A stretch of 36,038 nucleotides of DNA from Frankia tisae (GCF_025403405.1 NZ_JANEZT010000017.1:1-36038); one strand, 5' to 3'. Shown: positions 1 through 9,090, numbered from the stretch's first letter. Notes: generated by a model from the sequence alone, not told the origin. Numbers and translations: made by a program.

Positions 1-2684
1 ACCCGAAACCCGGCCCCAGCCCCGGCCCCGACGCCGACGCCGCCTCCGACGACGCCTCCGACGCCGCCGAGCGGGGAAGGGGTGAGCGGGGGAGGGGTGA
101 GCGCCGCCTCGAGCCGGGCGAGGACGTCGCGGGCCGCCTCGACGCGGCGAGCGAAGGGCTCCGGTTCGTAGGGAATCGGCCAGGCGAACTGACGCGGGAT
201 GGCCAGGGCCGGGTTCGACTTCTCCTCGGGCCGCGGGGCCCAGACGTCGATCCGCCCACCACCGCCGCCGCGGGCATGCTCGGCGAGCTCCGCCAGGAAG
301 ACCGACGCGCCACGCGGGCGCTTCTGCGTCGGCCCCCACCAGTGGCCGCTGGCGAACAGCAGCGACTTCGCCCGGGTCACCGCGACATAGGCGAGCCGGC
401 GCTCCTCCCGCTCGGCGTAGGCACGGACCTCGGCCGCGAAGGCGTCGAGGTCCGACTTCTGGTCGGAGACCTCGAAGGCGGGCAGGTCCGCGGCGTCACC
501 CCGCAGCGGCACGGGCAGCACACCGGGCGAGGTCGTCCACTGGTCCCGGACGGTGACATCGGGGAAGACCCCCTCGCTGAGGTTCGGCACGGCGACGACC
601 TCCCATTCCAGGCCCTTGGAACGGTGCATCGTCATCAGGGCGATCGCCTCCGCCCCGGACGGGCCGGTGACGTCGAGGCCGCGCTCGTGTTCCCGGGCGG
701 CCCGCAGGAAGCCGAGGAAGGCGTGCAGCGAGGTCGTCCCGTCCGGGTCGGTGAAGTCGGCGGCGACGTCGAGGAAGGCCGCGACATTCTCCTGGCGGCG
801 GGCGCGCACCGCCGCCTCGGTGGCGGTGAGCTCCACGTCCAGCCCGATCGTGGCGACGACACGGTGCAGCAGGTCGAGCAGGCCCTCGCCGACGTGGCCG
901 CGCAACTCGGCGATCTCCGCGGCCAGCCGGCGCACCCGCGTGCGGCCCTCGGCGGACATCTCCGGGCCGGGGTCGTCGAGGACATCGGAGAGGGCGACCA
1001 CGTCCGCGGGGTCGACGTCGGCGACCGCCGCAGCCAGCGGATCGGCACGCCCCGGGGGATCGGGCTCGACGTCGGTGATCGGCGCGGGGGTACGGACGAC
1101 CTCGCGGGCGTGGCGGCCGAGCGCGGCGAGGTCGCGGGCGCCGAGGCGAACCCGCGGGCCGGTGAGCAGGCGGACGAGCGCGGCGTTCGCCGTGGGCGCG
1201 TCGAGGACCTCCAGCACCGCGACGATCTCGGCGACCTCCGGCACGGTGAGCAGCCCGGTCAGCCCCACGACCTCGACGGGCAGCCCGACGGACTGCAACG
1301 CGGCCAGCAGCGGTGGGATGTCCCCACGGGCCCGGACGAGGACGGCGATGTCGCCGGGCCCGGTGCCGGCGTCGACGACTCCGCGCAGCCGGGCGGCGAT
1401 CCAGGCCACCTCGTCGGCCCAGCTGGTGTGCAGGGCGACGACCGTCTCGCCGCGGTCGGCGACATCGGCCCGCGGGCGCAGCTCGACGACCCGGTGGCGC
1501 GCCCGCAGCTGCGCCGCGACGGCGTTGGCGAGGTCGAGCAGCCGGCCGCCGCTGCGCTGGTTCACCGACAGCTCGTAGACGGCGGCCGGCTCGCCGTCCG
1601 CGCGCGGGAAATGGGTCGGGAAGTGGTCGAGGTTCGCCACCGACGCCCCACGCCAGCCGTAGATCGCCTGGCAGGGGTCGCCGACGGCGGTGACCGGGTG
1701 GCCGCCGCCGAACAGGCCGGTGAGCATGCGGCGCTGGGCCACCGAGGTGTCCTGGTACTCGTCGAGCAGGACGACGGCGGCCCGGGCTCGCTCGGCGCGG
1801 CCGACCTCCGGCAACGCCTCGGCGAGGCGGGCCGCGTAGGTGACCTGGTCGCCGAAGTCCAGCACGTCCCGTTCGCGGCGGGCGGCCCGGTACTCGGCCA
1901 CGAGGCCGGCGAGCTCACTGCGCCCCCGTGCGGCGGCCGCGAACCGGCGCAGCCGCTCCTGGACGCCCTTGGTGCCCCGCCGGGCGCTCGCGGTGTCCAG
2001 GGCGGCCAGCACCTCCGCGAGGAAGGCGGCGTCGAACGCGACGAGCTTCGCCGGGTCGATCAGGTGCTCGCTCATCTCCGCGTCGAGCGCGACCAGCTCG
2101 CCGACGACGGCTCCCAGCGACCGGGTCAGCGCCTGCACCGTCCCGCCGTAGGCGCGGGCGACCCGTGCGGCGAGCTGGTAGCGCGCCGCCCCGGACAGCA
2201 GCGCGATGTCGGGTTCCAGGCCGAGGCGCAGCGCGTTGTCGACCACGAGCCGCCCGGCGAAGGCGTGGTAGGTGGCGACGGTGGGCTCGCCGTCTGCCTC
2301 GGCGTCGGCGGCCGTCCCCGGTCCCGACCAGCCCCCGGTGTCGGCGGCGCCCGCCTTGCGCAGCGCGAGGCGCACCCGGCCGGCCAGCTCCGCGGCCGCC
2401 TTCGTGGTAAAGGTCAGCCCCAGCACCTGCTCGGCGCGCACCTGGCGGGTCGCGACGAGCCAGACCACCCGGGCCGCCATCACCGAGGTCTTCCCGGAGC
2501 CGGCGCCGGCGACGATCACCCCCGGCTCCAGCGGGGCGGTCGCCGCGGCGACCTGCTCGTCGGTGTAGGGGACCTCCAGCAGGTCACGCAGGTCCGCCGG
2601 GTCGAGCCGCGGACCGGCGGCACCGCCGTCGGAATCGCCGCCGGGATCACCGCCGAAACCGGGCAGGAACGGCTGGCGCGACAT
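1..2684 (-). CDS. adnB: AdnB-like UvrD-family DNA helicase, 3' end beyond window
   Basis: Superfamily I helicase, the likely second motor of the AdnAB complex that resects double-strand breaks for recombination. The minus-strand frame is open from an ATG at 2684 to the window edge (about 894 residues). Visible motifs in order: Walker A GAGSGKT about 55 residues in, LLDEYQDTS (motif II, near 1770), GDPCQAIYGWRGAS (motif III, near 1670), MTMHRSKGLEWE (motif V, near 610) and YVAVTRAK (motif VI, near 390). The left end reads RQFAWPIPYEPEPFARRVEAAR, as expected just after the helicase core, so the C-terminal nuclease domain should lie off the window. An in-frame TTG at 2747 overlaps the adnA stop (TTGA) and follows AGGTG at good spacing, so a longer, coupled start is possible. 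The long plus-strand frames here are antisense shadows. Confidence 0.93.
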   Translation of the reverse strand, partial: MSRQPFLPGFGGDPGGDSDGGAAGPRLDPADLRDLLEVPYTDEQVAAATAPLEPGVIVAGAGSGKTSVMAARVVWLVATRQVRAEQVLGLTFTTKAAAELAGRVRLALRKAGAADTGGWSGPGTAADAEADGEPTVATYHAFAGRLVVDNALRLGLEPDIALLSGAARYQLAARVARAYGGTVQALTRSLGAVVGELVALDAEMSEHLIDPAKLVAFDAAFLAEVLAALDTASARRGTKGVQERLRRFAAAARGRSELAGLVAEYRAARRERDVLDFGDQVTYAARLAEALPEVGRAERARAAVVLLDEYQDTSVAQRRMLTGLFGGGHPVTAVGDPCQAIYGWRGASVANLDHFPTHFPRADGEPAAVYELSVNQRSGGRLLDLANAVAAQLRARHRVVELRPRADVADRGETVVALHTSWADEVAWIAARLRGVVDAGTGPGDIAVLVRARGDIPPLLAALQSVGLPVEVVGLTGLLTVPEVAEIVAVLEVLDAPTANAALVRLLTGPRVRLGARDLAALGRHAREVVRTPAPITDVEPDPPGRADPLAAAVADVDPADVVALSDVLDDPGPEMSAEGRTRVRRLAAEIAELRGHVGEGLLDLLHRVVATIGLDVELTATEAAVRARRQENVAAFLDVAADFTDPDGTTSLHAFLGFLRAAREHERGLDVTGPSGAEAIALMTMHRSKGLEWEVVAVPNLSEGVFPDVTVRDQWTTSPGVLPVPLRGDAADLPAFEVSDQKSDLDAFAAEVRAYAEREERRLAYVAVTRAKSLLFASGHWWGPTQKRPRGASVFLAELAEHARGGGGGRIDVWAPRPEEKSNPALAIPRQFAWPIPYEPEPFARRVEAARDVLARLEAALTPPPLTPSPLGGVGGVVGGGVGVGAGAGAGFR

Positions 2685-2743
2685 CGCCCTGCCGGTCCCC
2701 GCGTCCACCCGCCCCTCCACCGAGGGGCCGGAACCGTCCGCAC

Positions 2744-5700
2744 TCAATCGATCACCTGTCGTCCTTCGGGGCGGGCTGGGCAGCTCATCTGGAACGTGCA
2801 CATCGTGCAGTGCTCGCCCGGGGTCGGCCGGAACGCCTCCGCGTCGATGGTGCGCACCGCCTCGCCGAGAACCTCGTCCATCCAGGTGGGACCCTCGGCG
2901 GGCAGCGCCTCCTGCGCCTGGACCTCGGGTGGGCCGGGCGCCTCCCCGGGCAGGCGGGGCCCGGCGCCGGCGCCCCCGGCGTCGCGGCGAAGCTGAACGA
3001 GCTCGGCGCCGCCGGGCACCACGGGATCCGCCGCGGCGGGACCGGCGGCGGCGATCGCCGCGTCAAGGGCGCCGACACGCACGGCGAGCTGGTAGCTGCC
3101 GAGCTGCGGGTGGGTGGCGAGCTCGGCGCGACCGGGCGCGCTGCGGCCAGTCTTGAAGTCGATGACGTGCACCCGGCCGGCGTCGTCGAGCTCCAGCCGG
3201 TCGATGAACCCGCGCAGCAGCACCTCTCGCCCGGCGACGTGGAGCTGGCAGGTGAACCGGATCTCCGCGTCGACGACCCGGCGCCCACGCTCACCGGCGT
3301 GCCAGGCCAGGAAGCGGGCCAGCGCCTCCCTGGCGGCGGCCCGCTCCTGGTCACTGCGCCAGCGGGCCTCGTAGTCCAGATGCCGCCAGACGGTGTCGAG
3401 CCGGGCGTCGAGGGCGGCGAGGTCCGCCGGGGTGCGCCCGGTGGTGACCTCGTCGGCCAGGGCATGCACCACCTTGCCGAAGCCCTGCGCGGTGGAGGCG
3501 ACGGTGACCGCGTGCGCCTCGTGCTCCAGGAACCACCGCAGCGAGCAGGTGCCGATGCTGGACAGCGACGAGCCGGACAGCCGCAGGGGCGCCCCCGGCG
3601 CGACGACCGGCACGTCGGAGTCGGTCACCTCGAGCAGACCCCACCAGGTCGCCGGGTGCGCGGCCGGGACGAGCGGGCGGTGGGCGTCGTCGCGGGCGGC
3701 TGCGAGGGCGGCGAGGCGGCGGCGGGCGGCGGCACGCAGGGCCGGGCTGGACGTCGGCTCGGTCGCCAACCGGCGCAGCGTCGCGACGAGGCCGACGAGG
3801 GTCAGCGGCCGGGCCGGGCGCCCGGGGACGTGCTCGACGGCCACCCCGAGCTCGTCGAGCAACCGGCTGGGCAGGCTGCCGTCGTCGTCCGGGCTGTTGA
3901 CGGCCGTGACCAGCAGGCGCCGCCGGGCCCGGGTGATCGCGACGTAGAACAGCCGGCGCTCGTCGGCGAACAGGTCCTGGCGGGTCAGCGGCGGGCGCAG
4001 GCCGCCGTGGGCGGGCGCGTCGAGCTGCTCCGCGCCGAGCAGCGAATGCCGCTCCCGCAGGTCCGGCCAGATCCCGTCCTGGACACCGCAGACGGCGACG
4101 ACGTCCCACTCCAGGCCCTTGGCGCGGTGCGCGGTCAGCAGCCGCACGCCGCGGCGACGGGCGTCCTCCCCCACCGGCGCGATGGCCTCCCCGGCGATCT
4201 GCTGCCGGCCGAGCTCGTCGACCAGCGAGGCGGCGCCGGTGCCCGGCCCGCGCCGCTGGGCGAGGCGGGCGACGGCGTCGAACAGCGCCACCACCGCGTC
4301 CAGGTCGCGGTCGGCCGCGCGCCCCGCCGCCCCGCCGGCCGCCGAGGCCGCCAGCAGCTCCGGCTGCCAGCCGCTGGCGGACCACAGCGCCCACAGCGCC
4401 TGCTCGGGCGAGCCGGCCGGGTCCCGCAGCGCCCGGCGGGCGGCGCCGAGCAGGTCGCCGACGCGGCGGGCGGGCTGGGCGACCGCGTCGGCGACGCGAA
4501 CCAGCCAGCGGTCCGGGTCGGCGACGGCCTGGCGGACCAGCTCGGCCGACGCGGCGGGCTGCCCGGCACCGGCATCACGCTCGAAGGCGCGCAGCGCGCG
4601 GCCCAACTCTCGCAGGCCCGCCGGGTCCGCCCCACCGAGCGGGGAGGTGAGCAGGGTGCGGGCGGCGTCGGCGGTGAGCGCCCCGGCGGGGTCGTCCGCG
4701 CAGCGCAGCGCCAGCAGCAGCAGCGCCGCGGCCGGCTCCTGGGCGACGGGCAGGTCGTCGCCGTCGACGCTGACCGGCACGCCCGCGGCGGTCAGCACCC
4801 GGCGCAGCCGGGCGAGCCGGTCCGCGGTGCGGACGAGGACTGCCATCCCGGGCCAGGGGGTGCCGTTCTCCAGGTGCTCGCGGCGCAGCAGGTCGGCGAC
4901 CGCCTCCGCCTCCGCGCCGGCGCTGGCGTAGGTGCGGGCCTGCACCAGACCCGCCCCACGATCGGTGCGACCGATCAGGTCGCGGTGCGCCCGGATCTCG
5001 CCGGCAGGGAGTCCGGCGGCCGGGATCCGCCGGGCCACCTGCCGGCTCGCCAACAGGGGGGCGGGTGCCATCCGCCGGCCGGTGCGCAGTGCGACGATCG
5101 GCGCGCCGGCTCCGCCCCCCAACCGCTGCCCCTTCGAGGCGGGAAAGCGCTGCGGGAAGTCGAGCAGGCCGGCGACCTCCGCCCCGCGGAAGGCGTAGAT
5201 GGACTGGTCGGGATCGCCGAACACGACCAGGTCGCGCCCGCCGCCCGCGACCGCGCGCAGCAGCCGTTCCTGAGCCGGATCGGTGTCCTGGTACTCGTCA
5301 ACAAAAACGTGCCGGTAGCTGGCGCGCAACGCCTCGCCCGCCTCGGCACCCTCGGCGACGACGACAGCCCGGTGCACCAGGTCGGCGTAGTCGAGCGCGC
5401 CTTCGAAGCCGAACACGTCGAGGTACATCTCGTAGAACTCGGCGAGGGCGGCCCAGTCCGGCCGGTCGGTGCGCCGGGCGAGCTGGGCCAGGCCCACGGG
5501 TTCCAGGCCGACCTCGCGAGCCCGCGCCAGCAGCGCCCGCACCTCCTCAGTGAAGCCGCGGGTACCCAGGGCGCGGGCGAGCTGCGGCGGCCAGACGGGG
5601 CGGCCGTCCTCGCGCGAACCCTCGATGAGCTCACGCAGCCGGCTGTCCCGCTCCGGGCCCGAGAGCAGCCGGAACCCGCCGTGGGGCGCCGGCCGATCGT

Positions 5701-6064
5701 GCGCCCGCAGCAGCGCCAGGCACCACGCGTGGAAGGTCCACACCCCCGGGCCGCCCCCGACGCCGGTGCCGGTCGGACCGAGCCTGGCGGTGATCCGCTC
5801 CCGCAGCTCGCCCGCGGCCCGGCGGCTGAAGGTGAGGACCAGGATCGACCGCGGGTCCGCTCCCGCCTCGATCCGGGCGGCGACCGCCTCGACCAGGGTG
5901 GCCGTCTTGCCCGTTCCGGGGCCGGCGAGCACCAGCAGCGGGCCACCCGGGTGCTCGACCACCCGGCGCTGCGCCGGGTCTGCGACGAACGGGCGCGGCG
6001 GCGCGACCGGCGTGGGAACCAGCCGGTGGCCGGCGGGCGCGGCGGGGACAGATGCGGCAACCAC
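2744..6064 (-). CDS. adnA: AdnA-like UvrD helicase with C-terminal RecB-type Fe-S nuclease
   Basis: Helicase-nuclease of about 1106 residues, close to the roughly 1050 of mycobacterial AdnA. With AdnB it should unwind and degrade DNA ends. Walker A GPGTGKT is at residues 48-54, followed by VDEYQDTDPAQ, GDPDQSIYAFRGAE, TAHRAKGLEWDVV and YVAITRARRR. The nuclease part carries GKVVHALAD, VDAEIRF, VHVIDFKTG and QLGSYQLAV, the usual PD-(D/E)XK series. Cys near 840 plus Cys 1086, 1089 and 1095 fit the four-cysteine iron-sulfur clasp of AddB/Cas4-type nucleases. Start chosen at a GTG at 6064, about 47 residues before Walker A; the frame stays open upstream but without plausible protein sequence. It is upstream of adnB with stop and start regions touching, so the two are co-transcribed. 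Naming A versus B follows gene order and is less certain than the family. Confidence 0.94.
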   Translation of the reverse strand: MVAASVPAAPAGHRLVPTPVAPPRPFVADPAQRRVVEHPGGPLLVLAGPGTGKTATLVEAVAARIEAGADPRSILVLTFSRRAAGELRERITARLGPTGTGVGGGPGVWTFHAWCLALLRAHDRPAPHGGFRLLSGPERDSRLRELIEGSREDGRPVWPPQLARALGTRGFTEEVRALLARAREVGLEPVGLAQLARRTDRPDWAALAEFYEMYLDVFGFEGALDYADLVHRAVVVAEGAEAGEALRASYRHVFVDEYQDTDPAQERLLRAVAGGGRDLVVFGDPDQSIYAFRGAEVAGLLDFPQRFPASKGQRLGGGAGAPIVALRTGRRMAPAPLLASRQVARRIPAAGLPAGEIRAHRDLIGRTDRGAGLVQARTYASAGAEAEAVADLLRREHLENGTPWPGMAVLVRTADRLARLRRVLTAAGVPVSVDGDDLPVAQEPAAALLLLALRCADDPAGALTADAARTLLTSPLGGADPAGLRELGRALRAFERDAGAGQPAASAELVRQAVADPDRWLVRVADAVAQPARRVGDLLGAARRALRDPAGSPEQALWALWSASGWQPELLAASAAGGAAGRAADRDLDAVVALFDAVARLAQRRGPGTGAASLVDELGRQQIAGEAIAPVGEDARRRGVRLLTAHRAKGLEWDVVAVCGVQDGIWPDLRERHSLLGAEQLDAPAHGGLRPPLTRQDLFADERRLFYVAITRARRRLLVTAVNSPDDDGSLPSRLLDELGVAVEHVPGRPARPLTLVGLVATLRRLATEPTSSPALRAAARRRLAALAAARDDAHRPLVPAAHPATWWGLLEVTDSDVPVVAPGAPLRLSGSSLSSIGTCSLRWFLEHEAHAVTVASTAQGFGKVVHALADEVTTGRTPADLAALDARLDTVWRHLDYEARWRSDQERAAAREALARFLAWHAGERGRRVVDAEIRFTCQLHVAGREVLLRGFIDRLELDDAGRVHVIDFKTGRSAPGRAELATHPQLGSYQLAVRVGALDAAIAAAGPAAADPVVPGGAELVQLRRDAGGAGAGPRLPGEAPGPPEVQAQEALPAEGPTWMDEVLGEAVRTIDAEAFRPTPGEHCTMCTFQMSCPARPEGRQVID

Positions 6065-6130
6065 CCCGACAGCACACCACGCGGGTCCGACAGCCCTGCA
6101 AGGGCTCCGGCCACGCCGCGCCGACCCGCA

Positions 6131-6180
6131 CAGCGGGGGCGGCAGGAACAGAGTCCAGCGGGGGCGGCAGGAACAGAGTC
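6131..6180. repeat. Perfect 25-bp tandem duplication in divergent promoter region
   Basis: Two exact copies, 6131-6155 and 6156-6180, each starting CAGCGGGGGCGG and ending GAACAGAGTC. The pair sits between the divergent adnA start (6064) and SDR start (6221), 41 bp before the latter. It could be a duplicated binding site or a slippage event; the sequence does not say which. Confidence 0.9.
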
Positions 6181-6220
6181 GCGTGCACGCCTGGACCACA
6201 GCGTGGCACTGTGATCGGTC

Positions 6221-6970
6221 ATGACCGAATGCAGCGGCAAGGTCGCGTTGGTGACCGGCGCGGGATCCGGTATCGGCGCCGCCTGCGCCCGCCGGCTGGC
6301 GAGCGCAGGCGCCCAGGTCGTCGTCACGGATCGCCACCCGGACGGCGTCAAGGAGGTGGCGGCGCAGATCGAACGCGACGGCGGGGCGGCGATCGCGCTG
6401 GAGGCCGACGTCACCGATCCCGACGCGATCGAACGGGCGGTGCAGGCCGCCGTCGGCACCTTCGGGCGGCTCGATCTGGCGGTGAACAACGCCGGCATCA
6501 CCGCCGGGCGCGAGCCGGTCGGGACCATCCCCGCCGAGGACTGGCAGCGGGTGCTCGACGTGAACCTGTCCGGGGTCTTCTACAGCATGCGCGCCGAGAT
6601 CACGGCGATACTGCACGGCGGCGACGGCGGCTCGATCGTCAACATGGCCTCGGTGTTCGGCACGGTCGGCTTCGCCGGATCCGCGCCGTACGTCGCCGCC
6701 AAGCACGGTGTGATCGGGCTGACCAAGACCGCGGCGCTGGAATACGCGACGCGGCGGATCCGGGTGAACGCGGTCGCACCCGGCTTCGTCGACACACCGT
6801 TGCTGCACGCTGACGGCCGCCGTCAGCGCGGCGCGGCGCTGCTGGCGCCGATCAACCGGCTCGGCACCGCCGAGGAGGTCGCCGAGGTGGCCGTGTTCCT
6901 GCTGTCCGACCGGGCGTCGCTGGTGACCGGCAGCGTCTACCTCGCCGACGGCGGCCTGTCCGCCCGCTGA
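6221..6970 (+). CDS. SDR-family NAD-type oxidoreductase
   Basis: Classical short-chain dehydrogenase/reductase of 249 residues, the normal length. The nucleotide-binding TGAGSGIG is at residues 12-19. Asp37 ends the second strand, which favours NAD over NADP. NNAG is at 89-92, and the catalytic set Ser144, Tyr157, Lys161 (YVAAK) has the usual Ser-to-Tyr spacing of 13. It reads like a beta-ketoacyl-ACP reductase/3-oxoacyl-type SDR, but the substrate cannot be told from sequence. No clear Shine-Dalgarno precedes the ATG. It is divergent from adnA across a 25-bp tandem repeat and its stop codon directly abuts the stop of the convergent ATL gene, leaving no room for a separate terminator. Confidence 0.93.
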   Translation: MTECSGKVALVTGAGSGIGAACARRLASAGAQVVVTDRHPDGVKEVAAQIERDGGAAIALEADVTDPDAIERAVQAAVGTFGRLDLAVNNAGITAGREPVGTIPAEDWQRVLDVNLSGVFYSMRAEITAILHGGDGGSIVNMASVFGTVGFAGSAPYVAAKHGVIGLTKTAALEYATRRIRVNAVAPGFVDTPLLHADGRRQRGAALLAPINRLGTAEEVAEVAVFLLSDRASLVTGSVYLADGGLSAR

Positions 6971-7366
6971 TCAGCAGCGGGGCGGCCTGCCGTCCCAGCG
7001 GGCGGCGGCGAGGTTGACCCGTTCGCCGTTCGCCGACAGTGGGGTGCGGTCGACGGCGAGCCGGCGCAGCGCCTCGACCGGCGCGGCCGGGTTCGGCTCG
7101 CCGGTCGACCGGATGACCCGGTGCCACGGCAGGTCGTCGTCCGCGTAGCGGGAGAGCGCCGCGCCGACGGTCCGACCGGTACCCGCGCCGACGTACTCGG
7201 CGACGTCGCCGTAGGTCATCACCTTGCCCGGGGGGATCCGGGCGACCGCGTCGAGCACCTCGACCGCGTGCGGGCTCGGCTCGGCGCCGCCGAGGCGGAG
7301 CCGGGTGCCGAGCCCGGCGGACAGGCTCGCCGGCGGCGCATCGCGCCGGGCACGGGGACGGCTCAC
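6971..7366 (-). CDS. Alkyltransferase-like (ATL) DNA-damage recognition protein
   Basis: Small MGMT-family protein (131 residues from the GTG at 7366; a GTG at 7390 would add eight). It keeps the DNA-binding half of O6-alkylguanine-DNA alkyltransferase: PPGKVMTYGDVAEYVG with Tyr52, the arginine-finger segment GTGRTVGAALSRY (Arg65), and the active-site loop. That loop reads PWHRV at 80-84 instead of PCHRV, so the alkyl-accepting cysteine is tryptophan. This is the hallmark of ATL proteins, which bind O6-alkylguanine and hand the lesion to nucleotide excision repair without repairing it themselves. It lies 80 bp downstream of moeZ on the same strand. An ATL-type gene in a similar place in M. 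tuberculosis (Rv3204, from memory) supports the call. Confidence 0.88.
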   Translation of the reverse strand: MSRPRARRDAPPASLSAGLGTRLRLGGAEPSPHAVEVLDAVARIPPGKVMTYGDVAEYVGAGTGRTVGAALSRYADDDLPWHRVIRSTGEPNPAAPVEALRRLAVDRTPLSANGERVNLAAARWDGRPPRC

Positions 7367-7446
7367 CGCGACCGGCGACGCTCGGGCCACGACGACCCGG
7401 CCGGCCCTGCGGACCGGCCCACGCCGGTGACGGACCAGCCCACGGC

Positions 7447-8619
7447 TCAGTAGACCGGCAGGGACTTGTCGACCTGGGTGGCCCAGGCCGTCACGCCGCC
7501 CTGGACGTGGACGGCCGAGGAGAAGCCGGCGCCCTTGAGCGTCGCGAGCGCCTCGGCGGAGCGCACCCCGGACTTGCAGTAGACGACCACCCGCCGGTCC
7601 TGAGGGAGCTCGGCAAGATGGGCCGGCAGGTCGCCCTTCGGGATCAGCCGGGCGCCGGGGATCCGGACGATCTCCCACTCCGCGGGCTCGCGGACGTCGA
7701 CCAGCTCGATCGGCTCGCCGCCGTCCAACCAGCCCTTGAGCTCGCTCGCGGTGATCGTCGAACCGGCCGCGGCGAGCTGGGCCTCCTCGGAGACGACGCC
7801 GCAGAACGCCTCGTAGTCGATCAGCTCGGTGATCGACGGGTTCTTCCCGCACAGCGGGCACTCCGGGTCCTTGCGGACCTTGATCGACCGGTAGGTCATC
7901 TCGAGGGCGTCGTAGACCATCAGCCGGCCGACCAGCGGGTCGCCGATCCCGGTCAGCAGCTTGATCGCCTCGGTGGTCTGGATGGAGGCGATCGACGCGC
8001 ACAGCACGCCCAGCACGCCGCCCTCGGCGCAGGACGGGACCATCCCGGGGGGCGGGGGCTCCGGGTAGAGGCAGCGGTAGCACGGCCCGTGGTCGGCCCA
8101 GAAGACGCTGGCCTGCCCGTCGAACCGGTAGATCGAACCCCAGACGTACGGCTTGCCGAGCAGGACGGCCGCGTCGTTGACGAGGTACCGGGTGGCGAAG
8201 TTGTCGGTTCCGTCGACGATGAGGTCGTACTGGCTGAAGATCTCCATCACGTTGGAGGTGTCCAGCCGGGTCTCGTGCAGGATCACGTTGACGTACGGGT
8301 TGATGTTGAGGACCGAGTCCCGCGCCGACTCGGCCTTCGACCGGCCGATGTCGGACTGGCCGTGGATGATCTGGCGCTGCAGGTTCGACTCGTCGACGGT
8401 GTCGAACTCGACGATGCCGAGCGTTCCGACGCCCGCGGCCGCCAGGTACATCAGGGTCGGCGAGCCGAGCCCGCCGGCCCCGACCGCCAGCACCCTGGCG
8501 TTCTTCAGCCGCTTCTGGCCGTCCATGGCGACATCCGGGATGATCAGATGCCTGGAGTACCGGCGAACCTCGTCGACGGTCAGGCCCTCGGCGGGGTCGA
8601 CCAGGGGCGGAAGGGACAC
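7447..8619 (-). CDS. moeZ: MoeZ-type adenylyltransferase/sulfurtransferase
   Basis: Two-domain protein of 390 residues. The N-terminal E1-like ThiF/MoeB domain has GAGGLGSPT for ATP binding, the strand VEFDTVDESNLQRQ, and zinc-type pairs CYRC and CPLC. The C-terminal rhodanese domain carries the persulfide loop YCKSGVRS. MoeZ proteins activate the C-terminal glycine of small sulfur carriers (MoaD, ThiS, CysO-like) by adenylation and load sulfur on them, serving molybdopterin and thiamine synthesis and some cysteine or natural-product routes. The GTG start at 8619 is supported by GAGGAG five bases upstream. Full length, no lesions. Its carrier-protein partner is not in the window. Confidence 0.96.
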   Translation of the reverse strand: MSLPPLVDPAEGLTVDEVRRYSRHLIIPDVAMDGQKRLKNARVLAVGAGGLGSPTLMYLAAAGVGTLGIVEFDTVDESNLQRQIIHGQSDIGRSKAESARDSVLNINPYVNVILHETRLDTSNVMEIFSQYDLIVDGTDNFATRYLVNDAAVLLGKPYVWGSIYRFDGQASVFWADHGPCYRCLYPEPPPPGMVPSCAEGGVLGVLCASIASIQTTEAIKLLTGIGDPLVGRLMVYDALEMTYRSIKVRKDPECPLCGKNPSITELIDYEAFCGVVSEEAQLAAAGSTITASELKGWLDGGEPIELVDVREPAEWEIVRIPGARLIPKGDLPAHLAELPQDRRVVVYCKSGVRSAEALATLKGAGFSSAVHVQGGVTAWATQVDKSLPVY

Positions 8620-8785
8620 GCTTGCTCCTCGCGATCGGTGTCGTTCTTCGACGATGCCACAACGGCGCGCGGCCTCGCCGGGAATGAGCCATCCAGCGCC
8701 GGATCCGTGTGCGCCCGCTCCCGCTTCGGCCCTGTGGACCTCGCGCTGAACGACTCCCGTGAGTGCAGCGCATGGCCCCCCCAGC

Positions 8786-8810
8786 GTGTTCCCCGGACCT
8801 CACCGGGTAC
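8786..8810 (+). promoter_or_regulatory. Candidate SigB/SigF-type stress promoter of csbD-like gene
   Basis: GTGTT at 8786-8790, 14 bases, then GGGTAC at 8805-8810, which fits the GTTT-N14-16-GGGTA pattern of actinobacterial general-stress sigma factors. It is 45 bp before the CsbD start. CsbD proteins are classic general-stress products, which makes the match meaningful but not proof. Confidence 0.45.
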
Positions 8811-8855
8811 ACCGACGATGACCAAGTGACCACACCCCGTGGGGAGTTGAGTGCG

Positions 8856-9029
8856 GTGTCCTTCGTCGACAAGGTCAAGAACAAGGTGGGCGAGCTGCGA
8901 GGACGAGGCAAGGAGGCGACCGGGAAGGCCACCGGCAACCGGGACCTGCGGGCGGACGGGGCGGGCGAACGCGGCGTCGCCGACCTGCGCAACGCCGGCG
9001 AGAAGACCAAGGACGCCTTCCGCCGCTAG
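8856..9029 (+). CDS. CsbD-family stress protein
   Basis: Short hydrophilic protein of 57 residues starting (V)SFVDKVKNKVGELRGRGKE and continuing with KATGNRDLRADGAGE, the typical CsbD fold sequence of Lys/Glu/Gly-rich helices. The GTG at 8856 is chosen because family members begin at exactly this point (MSFxDKxKNK) and GGGGAG lies nine bases upstream; a GTG at 8826 is in frame but unlikely. CsbD proteins are induced by general stress in Bacillus and many actinomycetes; the molecular role is unknown. It ends in a strong shared terminator with convergent ku. Confidence 0.88.
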   Translation: MSFVDKVKNKVGELRGRGKEATGKATGNRDLRADGAGERGVADLRNAGEKTKDAFRR

Positions 9030-9043
9030 CCTCGCGCGGCCTC

Positions 9044-9090
9044 GCCACGCCCACCCGGCCCGTTCAGGCGGAGCGCCGGGTGGGCGTGGC
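9044..9090. terminator. Bidirectional terminator between csbD-like gene and ku
   Basis: Perfect 15-bp inverted repeat: GCCACGCCCACCCGG at 9044-9058 and its complement at 9076-9090, 17-base loop. The ku stop codon (9064-9066) lies in the loop and the right arm encodes the last Ku residues, so one hairpin can serve both convergent genes. Confidence 0.8.

Noticed and set aside
276-2996. 906-codon plus-strand frame and other long frames over 1-6200
   Set aside because: Antisense to adnB and adnA, whose helicase motifs are unmistakable; long spurious frames are expected at this GC content.
6971-9010. Single 679-codon minus-strand frame
   Set aside because: Only its last 131 codons (the ATL) make protein sense; the rest runs out of frame through moeZ.
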